57,449 nt of DNA from Novosphingobium sp. KCTC 2891 (lineage in GTDB: Bacteria > Pseudomonadota > Alphaproteobacteria > Sphingomonadales > Sphingomonadaceae): the NCBI RefSeq assembly GCF_025938155.1, contig NZ_JAPCZG010000016.1:1-57449 (forward strand). The letters are read 5' to 3'. The translations under genes were made by a program, and so were the position numbers. Shown here piece by piece: positions 17,173 to 25,764 of the stretch (positions are counted from its first letter, which is position 1; every line of letters begins with the position of its first letter). Below the pieces are notes generated by a model. That model made no database searches. It saw only the letters and a program-made list of their open reading frames with translations, and was not told where the DNA came from.

Positions 17173-18015
17173 ATGGCAGCTACTGTGCAAAAACGCCGTA
17201 ATCGGCCGCAGAAAAACGACCAGGATGCTCGGTTGACCGACGAGGAAGGCGAGGCACCGACGCGTACCTCGGGCGCCGTGGCGACGACCATAGCGATCTT
17301 GCGCCATCTGGCCGTGATGGAGAGTCCCGCCGGGGTGAATGCGATCGCGCGCGATCTTGGCATCCCTCCCAGTTCGTGTTTCAAGATTCTGAAGCACTTG
17401 CAGCACAGCGATCTTGCCGATTTCGACGAGCAGACCAAGTGCTATTCGTTGGGCAGCTTTGCCGCCGTGCTGGCCAGCCGGGCCCTGGATCCGGCGAACG
17501 CCTTTTCGCTGCTGCGTCCACAATTCGAGGCCTTTGCTGCGAAATATGGCGTCGCCATCGGATTGTGGCGCCGGATTTCAAAAGACCGGATGATCTTGTC
17601 TGGCTTTGTCGAGGGCAGCAATCCGCTGCGTATCCATATGACGGTCGGTCAGCGTCTTCCCATGTTGATCGGTGCTGTCGGGCGGGCCTTTGCCGCAGCC
17701 ACCGACATGCGCCGGGAGGACATGGAAAAATCCTATCTGGAATTGCGCTGGCAAAGACTGATCTCGTTCGACGAGTATTGTGCGCAGGTCGAAGAATCGT
17801 GCAAGCTTGGCTATGCGGTCGATGTCGATAATTTCGCGCTTGGGGTGACGACGGTGGCCGTTACCTTGCGCGATCCGCACGGCGAAATTCGCTATGGCGT
17901 GTCGGCGATCCGTTTTTCGAGCCAGTCTGCGGATGAGGAAGTCCGCAAGATCGGCCTGGCGCTGATGCAGATGGCCGAGGCGATCCATGCCCGCTGGAAC
18001 ACCAAATTGAAGTAA
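17173..18015 (+). CDS. IclR-family transcriptional regulator
   Basis: 280 residues. The winged helix spans about 40-100 (VATTIAILRHLAVMESPAG, IARDLGIPPSSCFKILKHLQ, CYSLGSF), followed by the effector-binding domain with LGYAVDVDNFALGVTTVAVTL. This is the typical IclR plan with an N-terminal extension of about 35 basic/polar residues. IclR proteins in catabolic regions usually respond to an aromatic acid or CoA intermediate. It faces the CoA-transferase-type gene (convergent) and is divergent from araC1. Its target may be the ferredoxin-oxidoreductase promoter at 19.3 kb, but that is inference. Confidence 0.9.
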   Translation: MAATVQKRRNRPQKNDQDARLTDEEGEAPTRTSGAVATTIAILRHLAVMESPAGVNAIARDLGIPPSSCFKILKHLQHSDLADFDEQTKCYSLGSFAAVLASRALDPANAFSLLRPQFEAFAAKYGVAIGLWRRISKDRMILSGFVEGSNPLRIHMTVGQRLPMLIGAVGRAFAAATDMRREDMEKSYLELRWQRLISFDEYCAQVEESCKLGYAVDVDNFALGVTTVAVTLRDPHGEIRYGVSAIRFSSQSADEEVRKIGLALMQMAEAIHARWNTKLK

Positions 18016-18099
18016 GGCCGGCGTTCGGGTCTGATTCAGGCCTGCCGGGCAACACTGTTTCGGGCTGACCACAGGGCAGCGCGAATTCGGCAAAGTGGA

Positions 18100-18126
18100 G
18101 GGGTGGGTGTTCGATTTACCCGCCCC
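18100..18126. terminator. Stem-loop between convergent iclR and racemase genes
   Basis: GGGGTGGGT (18100-18108) pairs with ACCCGCCCC (18118-18126), nine pairs with one G-T wobble around a nine-base loop. It lies in the 121-bp gap between converging genes. There is no clear T-run on either side, so terminator strength is uncertain. Confidence 0.45.
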
Positions 18127-18136
18127 TTCGTGTTGT

Positions 18137-19219
18137 TCAGCGCCAGCTTTCCAGAACCTCGGCCGTGCTGTGCAGCGCGTCGGACGGCGGCCATTGAATG
18201 GCGGCAGGCGTTGCGGAAAAGCGCGGGGCAGGGGCGGGCACCGTGGTTCCGCCGCTTTCGACGAAGGTTCCCCGTGCCACGTTGTGCGCGTGATGCGGCG
18301 CTTCGGCAAATGTCAGGACGGGGGCGAAGCAGACGTCGGTCCCTTCCATGATCGCGCACCATTCATCGCGGGTCTTGCCGCGGATCGCCTCGCGCAGGAC
18401 TTCGCGCATTTCCGGCCAAGCGGCACGATCCATCTGCGGGTGGACGATCTTTTCAGCCGTGCCGGTCTTTTCCAGCAGCAATGCGTAGAACTGCGGTTCG
18501 ATGGAACCGATCGAAATCCACTTGCCATCGGCGCACTCGAACACGCCATAGAAGTGTGCGCCGCCGTCCAGCAGGTTCGCTTCGCGTTCCTCCTTCCACA
18601 TCCCGGTGGCGTGCATCCCGTAGAAGAGCGAGGCGAGGTAGGCCGCGCAATCGGTCATGGCCACGTCGATCACCTGCCCTTCGCCGGTGGTGCGCGCGTG
18701 CAGCACGGCCGACAGGATGCCCATGATCAGGAACATGGTGCCGCCCCCATAGTCGGCTGCCAGATTCAGCGGTGGCACGGGGCGTTCGGCAGTGCCGATG
18801 GCGTGAAGGACGCCGGTCAGCGAGAGGTAGTTGATATCGTGCCCGGCGGTGTGGGCATAAGGACCGGACTGCCCCCAGCCCGTCATGCGGCCATAGACCA
18901 GGCGCGGATTGCGGGCCAGCATCGTGGAGGGGCCAAGGCCCAGCCGTTCCATCACGCCGGGGCGGTTGCCTTCGATCACCACGTCGGCCTGGGCGGCAAG
19001 GTCGAGGCAGGTCGCCACCGCTTCAGGCGTCTTGAGGTTGAGCGCGACGCGCCGACGGCCGCGTGCATCGGGGCGGGTCGAAGGCGGCGGCGGCGTGCCT
19101 TCGCGCGCGACTTCGACGACATCGGCGCCGAGGTCCGACAGAAACATGCCCGCGAGGGGAGCCGGTCCGAGGCCCGCAAACTCCAGTACTTTTACGCCAG
19201 CCAAGGGGCCTTTTGCCAT
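18137..19219 (-). CDS. CaiB/BaiF-family protein, alpha-methylacyl-CoA racemase type
   Basis: 360 residues. The start GPLAGVKVLEFAGLGPAPL and SDLGADVVEV are typical of family III CoA-transferases. GHDINYLSLTGVLHAIG and NLAADYGGGTM match alpha-methylacyl-CoA racemase, where the His and Asp are the catalytic acid/base pair. A racemase acting on 2-methyl-branched acyl-CoA is therefore more likely than CoA transfer. Such an enzyme prepares branched side chains of steroid or isoprenoid type for beta-oxidation. The ATG at 19219 follows AAAGGATTGGGAAAC. A TTG three codons upstream has worse spacing. It is divergent from the ferredoxin oxidoreductase gene. Confidence 0.87.
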   Translation of the reverse strand: MAKGPLAGVKVLEFAGLGPAPLAGMFLSDLGADVVEVAREGTPPPPSTRPDARGRRRVALNLKTPEAVATCLDLAAQADVVIEGNRPGVMERLGLGPSTMLARNPRLVYGRMTGWGQSGPYAHTAGHDINYLSLTGVLHAIGTAERPVPPLNLAADYGGGTMFLIMGILSAVLHARTTGEGQVIDVAMTDCAAYLASLFYGMHATGMWKEEREANLLDGGAHFYGVFECADGKWISIGSIEPQFYALLLEKTGTAEKIVHPQMDRAAWPEMREVLREAIRGKTRDEWCAIMEGTDVCFAPVLTFAEAPHHAHNVARGTFVESGGTTVPAPAPRFSATPAAIQWPPSDALHSTAEVLESWR

Positions 19220-19482
19220 GTTTCCCAATCCTTTTTGCTTGTCGGTTCTACTGCCCTGCAGATCGCATCGGCAGCCTGGCGCTGCTTATAGCCCGTGCAG
19301 GACGTGACCCGGTTTGCGCAGGCGGAACAATGGCTATCCTCTGGACGCAATCCTCCATGCGGGAGGTTGGCAATCCATCCGGATTTCCCAATTTAGCATC
19401 ACATCAATGCGATCCGGCCGGGGCGAACCCCCGGCATGCCGTGCCAGTGGGTTGGCTGGATCGCGAGGGGAAGTCGAAAAAA

Positions 19483-22400
19483 ATGACCAAGTCTGTCACC
19501 ACGCTGGACGACAAGTACACCAAGACCGAAGGGCGGGTGTTTCTATCGTCCAATCAGGCCCTTGTTCGCCTGCCCATGGACCAGGCGCGGCGCGACCGCG
19601 CGGCCGGGCTCAAGACGGCGGGCTTCATTTCCGGGTATCGCGGCTCGCCTCTGGGGGTTTACGACGCCGCGCTCTGGGGTGCCCAGAAATACCTCGACGA
19701 ATTCGACATCCGTTTCAATCCGGGCCTGAACGAGGAACTGGCGGCAACGTCGATCCGCGGTACGCAAGGCCTCGCCTGGTTCGGGAAGTCGGAATACCAG
19801 GGGGTGTTCGGGCTTTGGTACGGCAAGGGGCTTGGCGTCGATCGTGCCTGTGAATCGCTCAAGCTGGGTAACCTCGAAGGCGCTTCGGCCACCGGCGGTT
19901 TCCTTGTGCTGGCGGGCGACGACCACGGCGGCAAGTCATCGGCGAGCGCCCACCAGTCGGAACATACGCTGATCGCGGGCTTCATCCCGGTGCTTTATCC
20001 GGCGAACGCGGCGGAAATGATCGAGTACGGCCTTTATGGCTGGGCCCTGTCGCGCTTCAGCGGTCTTTACGTGGGCATGAAGTGCATCACCGACACGCTG
20101 GACGTGACGGCATCGGTCGAATTGCCCGACATCTACCGCTCGTTCGTGACCCCCGATTTTCCGAGCCCTCCGGGCGGACGCAACGTCAGCGATTCCAAAT
20201 TCCCGCTGGAGCTTGAGGCTCTGACCCTCAATCACCGCCACCCCGCCGCGCAGGCCTTTGTGCGCGCCAATCCGATCGACCGCGTGGTGATTTCCGGTCC
20301 CCGGCGCGAACTGGGCCTGGTGGCCGCGGGCAAGATGTACCTCGATCTGCGCCAGGCGCTCGAAGACCTCGGCCTTGACGAAGCGCGCTGCCAGGAACTG
20401 GGCATCGGCCTTTACAAGCCCGGCCTGATCTGGCCGATGGAGCCGCAGGGCGCCACCGCGTTTTCCGCCGGATACAAGGCGCTGCTGGTGATCGAGGAAA
20501 AGCGGCCGGTCATGGAAGACCAGCTGGCCCGCATCCTGTTCGACCTGCCCGCCGACCAGCGCCCCGCGCTATCGGGCAAGCTGAGCCTCAAGGGCAAGGC
20601 GCTGTTGTCCTCTGTCGGGGAATTGAGCACACCGCAGATCCGCAAGGCGGTCTATACCGTGCTGAACGAACTGGGCCTTGCCGATGCGGCGGTGACCGAG
20701 CGCTACGGCTTCTATCATGACCTGGAAGGCAAGGCGATCGTGCTGGGCAGCGGCAAGGCGCGTCCGGCCTTCTTCTGCTCTGGCTGTCCCCACAACACCA
20801 GCACCCGCGTGCCCGATGGCAGCTATGCCATGAGCGCGGTCGGCTGTCAGGGCCTTTCGGCCTATGTCATGCCCGAGCGCCGTACCATGCTGCCCATGCC
20901 GATGGGCGGCGAAGGGATGCCGTGGTTGTCGGTTGGCCCGTTGGTGGAACGCGAGCACATGTTCCAGAACATGGGCGATGGCACCTATTCGCACTCGGGC
21001 CTGCTGGCGATCCGGGCCTCTGTCGCTGCCAAGTCGCGCATCACGTACAAGCTTTTGTTCAACGATGCCGTGGCGATGACCGGCGGCCAGCCGATTGAAA
21101 TGCATATCGGCCCGATGGACATGGTAAACCAGCTCATGTCGGAAGGGGTATCCCCCGTCGTTCTGATGAGCGATGACATCGAAAAGTATGCCAACGTGAC
21201 CCTGCCCCAAGGGGCCTCGCTCCGCCACCGCGACGAGTTGGACAACGTCCAGCGCGAACTGCGCGAGGAGTTGGGTGTTTCGGCCATCGTCTATGAACAG
21301 ACCTGCGCCACCGAAAAGCGCCGCCGGCGCAAGCGCGGGACCTATCCTGATCCCGACAAGCGCGTGTTCATCAACCAGGATGTGTGCGAAGGCTGTGGCG
21401 ATTGCTCGGTGCAGTCGAACTGCATCTCGGTTGGTCCGCTGGAAACCGAGTTCGGCCGCAAGCGCCGCATCGACCAGTCCACCTGCAACAAGGACTTCAG
21501 CTGCGTGAAGGGCTTCTGCCCGTCGTTCGTGACCGTGGAAGGCGCCAAGATCGCCACCCGCGGGCTCGCGGACGCCTCGCACCTCGATGCCATGATTGCC
21601 ACCTTGCCGCAGCCTGCGGTTGCGCCGTTCAATGGCGTGTACAGCATCCTTGTGGGCGGCATTGGCGGCACCGGGGTTCTGACCATCGGGGCGCTGGTGG
21701 GTATGGCCGCGCACATCGAAGGCAAGGGCTGCACGGTGCTCGACATGACCGGCATGGCCCAGAAGGGCGGCGCGGTCACCTCGCATATCCGCGTTTCCAA
21801 CGACGGCGCCAACGATCACTCCACGCGCCTGAGCTTCGGTTACACCGACGTGTTGCTGGCGTGCGATGCCATCGTGGGGTCTGGCCAGGACGTGCTCAAG
21901 ACGATCCGCCCCGGCCACACCACGGCGATCGTCAACGAGGATGTCTCGCCCACCGGCGAATTCCAGACCAACCGCAACGCCGATTATGGCGAGGACACGC
22001 TGGTCGGCGCGGTCCAGGCGGCGCTGCGCGGCGGGGCGCTGTTCCCGGTCCATGCCAGCGCGCTGGCGACGGCTCTGATCGGCGACAGCATTGGCACCAA
22101 CGTCCTGATGCTCGGCTATGCCGCGCAGAAGGGGCTTCTGCCGGTGTCGGTGGAATCGCTGGAAGAGGCGATCCGCCTGAACGGCACGTTCGTGAAGGGC
22201 AACCTGCGGGTCTTCGCCTTCGGTCGCCTTGCCGCCCATGCACCTGAAGAACTCACCAAGCTGCTGACGCCGCCGTCAACCAAGCTGGAGGACATGTCGC
22301 TTGGCGAAATCCTCGAAAGCCGCACGCGTCTGCTCACCGCGTATCAGAACGAAGCCTATGCCGCTTCGTATCGCGATTTCGTGCAGGAAGTTGAAAACAC

Positions 22401-22974
22401 GCTGAAGACCAAGGGCCTGACCGGGGCCGAAGTGCTGGTGCGCGACGTGGCGCTGACGTTGGCCAAGCTGATGGCCTACAAGGACGAGTACGAAGTCGCC
22501 CGCCTGCATTCCGATCCGGTGTTCTGGGAGCGGCTGCGCAACCAGTTCGATGGCGATTTCAAGGTGAAGTTCCACCTTGCCCCGCCGATCCTGCCGGGTC
22601 GCGATGCCTCGGGCCGTCCGAAGAAGCGGACGTTCGGTGCGTGGATGCTGCCGGTCTTCCGCGTCCTGGCCGGCATGAAGGGGCTGCGCGGTACTGCGCT
22701 CGACGTGTTCGGCTACACCGCCGAACGGCGGATGGAGCGCCAGTTGATCGACGACTACAAGGCCATGATCCGCGACATCGTGGCCCGCGTGGACCAGCAA
22801 CATCTGCACACGGCGATCGAACTGGCCGAAGCCGCTGCCGATGTGCGCGGTTATGGCCCCGTCAAGGAAGCCGCGTTCGCGGAATACGAAGCGCGCAAGG
22901 CATCGCTGCTGCAGGACTTCGCCAGCCCGGTCACCGCGGCCGCGACCGACACCAAGGAAAAAATGCGGGTCTGA
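19483..22974 (+). CDS. Fused indolepyruvate (2-oxoacid) ferredoxin oxidoreductase
   Basis: 1163 residues, alpha and beta subunits fused (IorA-IorB order). The pyrimidine-binding domain (GFISGYRGSPLGVYD) is followed by the thiamine-diphosphate domain with GDG at 498-500 and LLFNDAVAMTGGQ. An iron-sulfur segment has C635, C638, C641 and C647 plus a second cysteine set (STCNKDFSCVKGFCPS). The gamma-type domain GGIGGTGVLTIGALVGMAAH and a helical tail follow. It decarboxylates a 2-oxoacid to acyl-CoA and passes electrons to ferredoxin. Homologous fused enzymes are reported in estrogen-degradation clusters of sphingomonads, where they act after ring meta-cleavage. The ATG at 19483 follows GAGGGGAAG, and the longer in-frame extension antisense to the racemase is rejected. 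Confidence 0.92.
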   Translation: MTKSVTTLDDKYTKTEGRVFLSSNQALVRLPMDQARRDRAAGLKTAGFISGYRGSPLGVYDAALWGAQKYLDEFDIRFNPGLNEELAATSIRGTQGLAWFGKSEYQGVFGLWYGKGLGVDRACESLKLGNLEGASATGGFLVLAGDDHGGKSSASAHQSEHTLIAGFIPVLYPANAAEMIEYGLYGWALSRFSGLYVGMKCITDTLDVTASVELPDIYRSFVTPDFPSPPGGRNVSDSKFPLELEALTLNHRHPAAQAFVRANPIDRVVISGPRRELGLVAAGKMYLDLRQALEDLGLDEARCQELGIGLYKPGLIWPMEPQGATAFSAGYKALLVIEEKRPVMEDQLARILFDLPADQRPALSGKLSLKGKALLSSVGELSTPQIRKAVYTVLNELGLADAAVTERYGFYHDLEGKAIVLGSGKARPAFFCSGCPHNTSTRVPDGSYAMSAVGCQGLSAYVMPERRTMLPMPMGGEGMPWLSVGPLVEREHMFQNMGDGTYSHSGLLAIRASVAAKSRITYKLLFNDAVAMTGGQPIEMHIGPMDMVNQLMSEGVSPVVLMSDDIEKYANVTLPQGASLRHRDELDNVQRELREELGVSAIVYEQTCATEKRRRRKRGTYPDPDKRVFINQDVCEGCGDCSVQSNCISVGPLETEFGRKRRIDQSTCNKDFSCVKGFCPSFVTVEGAKIATRGLADASHLDAMIATLPQPAVAPFNGVYSILVGGIGGTGVLTIGALVGMAAHIEGKGCTVLDMTGMAQKGGAVTSHIRVSNDGANDHSTRLSFGYTDVLLACDAIVGSGQDVLKTIRPGHTTAIVNEDVSPTGEFQTNRNADYGEDTLVGAVQAALRGGALFPVHASALATALIGDSIGTNVLMLGYAAQKGLLPVSVESLEEAIRLNGTFVKGNLRVFAFGRLAAHAPEELTKLLTPPSTKLEDMSLGEILESRTRLLTAYQNEAYAASYRDFVQEVENTLKTKGLTGAEVLVRDVALTLAKLMAYKDEYEVARLHSDPVFWERLRNQFDGDFKVKFHLAPPILPGRDASGRPKKRTFGAWMLPVFRVLAGMKGLRGTALDVFGYTAERRMERQLIDDYKAMIRDIVARVDQQHLHTAIELAEAAADVRGYGPVKEAAFAEYEARKASLLQDFASPVTAAATDTKEKMRV

Positions 22975-23029
22975 ATCTCCTCTCCCCCCCGTCCGGGAGA
23001 CCGGGCGGGGTCAGACCTTGCATAACTAA

Positions 23030-23063
23030 GCCCTTCCACCGGTTATGGTGGAAGGGCATTTTT
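23030..23063 (+). terminator. Rho-independent terminator after the ferredoxin oxidoreductase
   Basis: GCCCTTCCACC (23030-23040) pairs perfectly with GGTGGAAGGGC (23047-23057) around a six-base loop, followed by ATTTTT. It sits 56 bp after the stop codon. Confidence 0.9.
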
Positions 23064-23089
23064 CTGCCTGGTTGCCGGCGCCAAACGAA

Positions 23090-23119
23090 AACCCCGCAGG
23101 AAACAAATCCTGCGGGGTT
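23090..23119 (-). terminator. Rho-independent terminator ending the leftward SDR operon
   Basis: AACCCCGCAGGA and TCCTGCGGGGTT form a perfect 12-bp stem around AACAAA. On the minus strand the stem is followed by TTTTCG, which fits termination of the operon whose last gene stops at 23165. The nearby motif CCGGCGCCAAACG occurs twice (about 23075 and 23140). Confidence 0.82.
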
Positions 23120-23164
23120 CCGGATTGCGGATGCTGAGACCGGCGCCAAACGCCGGGTTTTCGA

Positions 23165-23974
23165 TCAGTTTTCGGGAATGCGCCGCTTGCCCATCGAGGC
23201 GAGCCCGTCGCCCGCCATTTCGTCGGGCGTCAGCGGACGGCGCAAGTGGGCGCCGCCATCCACGTGGATGATCTCGCCCGTGATCGAAGGGGCATCGTTT
23301 GCCAGCCAGATGATCATACGGGCCAGTTCTTCGGTTTCCACGGCGCGCGTCAGCGGAATTTCCTTGAGGAAGCGGTCGAACATGCCGGCCTGTCGCCAGC
23401 GGCGCGCCTGCGGGCCTTCAAGCATACCCGCCTTGATCGCGTTCACGCGGATCCCGCGCGGAGCATATTCGAACGCGGCATAGCGGGTGAAGGTGTTGAG
23501 CGCGCCCTTGGCCGCAGCATAGGCGATGCTGCCCTGCAGCACGTCGGTGGAGACGATGCTGGAGAACAGCACGATCGACGCGCCGCTATTCATATGCCGC
23601 GCGCAGAAGCGCGCGAACTGGAACGGCCCGAAGAAATTGACCTGCATGGCTTCGTTCAGCTTGGCCATGCTGGTATCGTCGATCGTGCCGAACGAGCCGA
23701 GCCCGACAGCCGCCACAGCGATGTCGATTTGCCCCGTCCTGGCGGCGGCAGCCTCAACGAATGCCGCCACTTCCGCCTCGTCTGTCGCATCGCAGCGATG
23801 GGCGGTGCCGCCAATTTCTTCAGCCAATTCCTCGACTTTTTCGAGGCGGCGAGCGGCAACGTGAACGTCGGCGCCGGCAGCTGCCAGCACTTTCGCCACA
23901 TTCCAGCCTGCACCGCCCCGTTGCGAGGCACCAAGGATCGCAACCACGCGTCCTTCAAGCGGCCTTGCGGTCAT
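23165..23974 (-). CDS. SDR-family protein with atypical motifs
   Basis: 269 residues, Rossmann fold. The cofactor loop reads GASQRGGAG where classical SDRs have TGxxxGIG, and the NNAG stretch is replaced by VAAVGLGS. The catalytic tyrosine/lysine pair is present in Y-A-A-A-K, and the C-terminus has IIHVDGGAHLRRP. It is probably an NAD(P)-dependent dehydrogenase, although the glycine-rich loop suggests altered cofactor binding. The ATG at 23974 follows AAAGGACACGGC and lies 31 bp behind the acyl-CoA ligase. It is the last gene of the leftward operon, ahead of a strong terminator. Confidence 0.85.
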   Translation of the reverse strand: MTARPLEGRVVAILGASQRGGAGWNVAKVLAAAGADVHVAARRLEKVEELAEEIGGTAHRCDATDEAEVAAFVEAAAARTGQIDIAVAAVGLGSFGTIDDTSMAKLNEAMQVNFFGPFQFARFCARHMNSGASIVLFSSIVSTDVLQGSIAYAAAKGALNTFTRYAAFEYAPRGIRVNAIKAGMLEGPQARRWRQAGMFDRFLKEIPLTRAVETEELARMIIWLANDAPSITGEIIHVDGGAHLRRPLTPDEMAGDGLASMGKRRIPEN

Positions 23975-24005
23975 GCCGTGTCCTTTCGCGATCCGAAAAG
24001 CCTGC

Positions 24006-25655
24006 TCAGGCAGGTTGCTTCGCACGTTCGGGGCGGCGTACCGAGAGGCCCTCAGCTTCGCGGTCCCACGTGTGTTCGGTCACGCCTTCATCGCGAAGGC
24101 GATACTTGAGCACGCGGCCCAGCGGATTCTTTGGCAGCTGGCTGCGGAACTCGATAAAGCGCGGCACGGCGAAGTAGGGCAGGTTCTCGATCGACCACAG
24201 GCACAGTTCGCGCGGGCAGCACTCGATACCCTCGCGCGCCACGATCGTGACCTTGATCTCGTCTTCCCCGCTCTGTTCGCCCACGGCGTGGACGGCGGCC
24301 TCGGCCACCCACGGATGGCGCAGGAAGGTGGCCTCGACCTCGAAGCTGGAGATGTTCTCGCCGCGGCTGCGCAAGTAGTCCTTGGCGCGGTCGGCAAAAT
24401 AGATCCAGCCGTTCTCATCCATGCGGCCAAGATCGCCCGTGTGCATCCACAGGTTCCGCCATACCGCAGCGGTGGCATCGGGGCGGTTCCAATAGCCCTC
24501 GAACATCACGTTGGGGAACTTGGGGCGGCAGACGATCTGGCCGACCGTGCCGGGGGGCACCGGACAATCGTTCTCGTCGAAAATGCACACCTCGAATTCA
24601 TCTGCCGCGCGCCCGGCGCACAGCTCGGGCGGGTTGTCGGTGGGCAGCGCCATCGTCAGGCGGCTGTTCTCGGTCTGACCATAAGCCCACGATGATACGA
24701 GCTTCACGCCAAAGCGATCTTTCCAGATCTGGCGCACTTCGGGCGTGATCGGCACGCCCACGATCATCTTGAGCTGTCCCTTGCAGCGTTCCATCGCTTC
24801 GCTGTCCGGAGCCTTGGCGACAAGCGCGAAGATCGAGGCCATCAGCACCGCATGGGTGGCGCCCGACCGCTCGATGTCTCCCCAGAAATGCGAGAGCGAG
24901 AAACGTGGCCACAGGGCAACGCGGTGATAATTCGTCATCGCGCCCAGCACGGCGTTGATCGCGGCCGAATGGAACATCGGCAGCGGGCAGAACACCACGT
25001 CTTCCGGCAGCGGATCGAGCGCGCGAATTTGCTGGCGTCCCTGCATCGCCATGTAGTTGTGGCTGATCATGCAGCCCTTGGACGGCCCGGTCGTTCCCGA
25101 GGTGTAGAGCAGGCAGGCAAGATCCTGCGGTAGAACGGGGATCGGGATCGGGGTTTCATCGGTGCCGGCGTGGTCTTCGAACCGCTCGATGGTGAGCCTG
25201 GAGGAGGGCAGGTCGCCCTCGGTGCCGCGCGCCATGACGAGTTCGACATTGGGCAATTCGTCGGCAAGTTCCACCACGCGTTCAAGGTAGGGCGCATCGG
25301 TGATGACGATGCGCGCGCCAGTATCGCAGATCTGGTGGCGCAGGAATTCGTGGCGATAGGCAAGGTTGATCGGCACCCAGATCGCGCCAAGCTTCTGCAC
25401 GCCGAACCAGATCGTGATGAGGTCCGTGTGGGTTTCGCAGATGGAGACGACCGTATCGCCCTGCCGCACGCCATGACGCGCCAGTTCATGGGCAAAGCGC
25501 GTGGCGCGACGATCGGCCTCGCGGAAGGTCAGCGTGTCTCCGCCCACATCGAGGAAGACCTTGTCGCCAGCGGTTGCGACGGCACGCTCCAGCATGTGGA
25601 GAACGGTATCGCGCGTTCCGGCCGAATACTGAGAGGCTTGGGGGCTGTTCATCAT
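24006..25655 (-). CDS. AMP-dependent acyl-CoA synthetase (ligase) 1
   Basis: 549 residues of the ANL superfamily. The phosphate-binding loop is LLYTSGTTGPSKG, the central motif is SWAYGQTE, the ATP/hinge motif is WMHTGDLGRMDENGW with DRAKDYLRSRGENIS, and the C-terminal catalytic lysine lies in NPLGRVLKYRLR. It activates a carboxylic acid substrate to its CoA thioester in the cytoplasm using ATP. Chain or ring specificity cannot be read. GCACAAGGGATCAGG precedes ATGATG at 25655. It is 109 bp after the quinone oxidoreductase and 31 bp before the SDR. Confidence 0.92.
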   Translation of the reverse strand: MMNSPQASQYSAGTRDTVLHMLERAVATAGDKVFLDVGGDTLTFREADRRATRFAHELARHGVRQGDTVVSICETHTDLITIWFGVQKLGAIWVPINLAYRHEFLRHQICDTGARIVITDAPYLERVVELADELPNVELVMARGTEGDLPSSRLTIERFEDHAGTDETPIPIPVLPQDLACLLYTSGTTGPSKGCMISHNYMAMQGRQQIRALDPLPEDVVFCPLPMFHSAAINAVLGAMTNYHRVALWPRFSLSHFWGDIERSGATHAVLMASIFALVAKAPDSEAMERCKGQLKMIVGVPITPEVRQIWKDRFGVKLVSSWAYGQTENSRLTMALPTDNPPELCAGRAADEFEVCIFDENDCPVPPGTVGQIVCRPKFPNVMFEGYWNRPDATAAVWRNLWMHTGDLGRMDENGWIYFADRAKDYLRSRGENISSFEVEATFLRHPWVAEAAVHAVGEQSGEDEIKVTIVAREGIECCPRELCLWSIENLPYFAVPRFIEFRSQLPKNPLGRVLKYRLRDEGVTEHTWDREAEGLSVRRPERAKQPA

Positions 25656-25764
25656 CCTGATCCCTTGTGCTTTCCTTGCAAGGCCAGTTTGCGAGCAAGA
25701 AAACTATTTCCATTCAGTTGGTTGTATTGTCCCCGGTAAGCCTCGCGGGCCGGCGCATGGGGTG

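Noticed and set aside
19063..19482. An N-terminal extension of the ferredoxin oxidoreductase
   Set aside because: It is antisense to the 5' end of the racemase gene and is not part of the family. The ATG at 19483 has a Shine-Dalgarno sequence.
20569..22239. A 556-codon minus-strand frame inside the ferredoxin oxidoreductase
   Set aside because: It is antisense to a clear conserved enzyme, with histidine/arginine-rich low-complexity content typical of GC-rich shadow frames.
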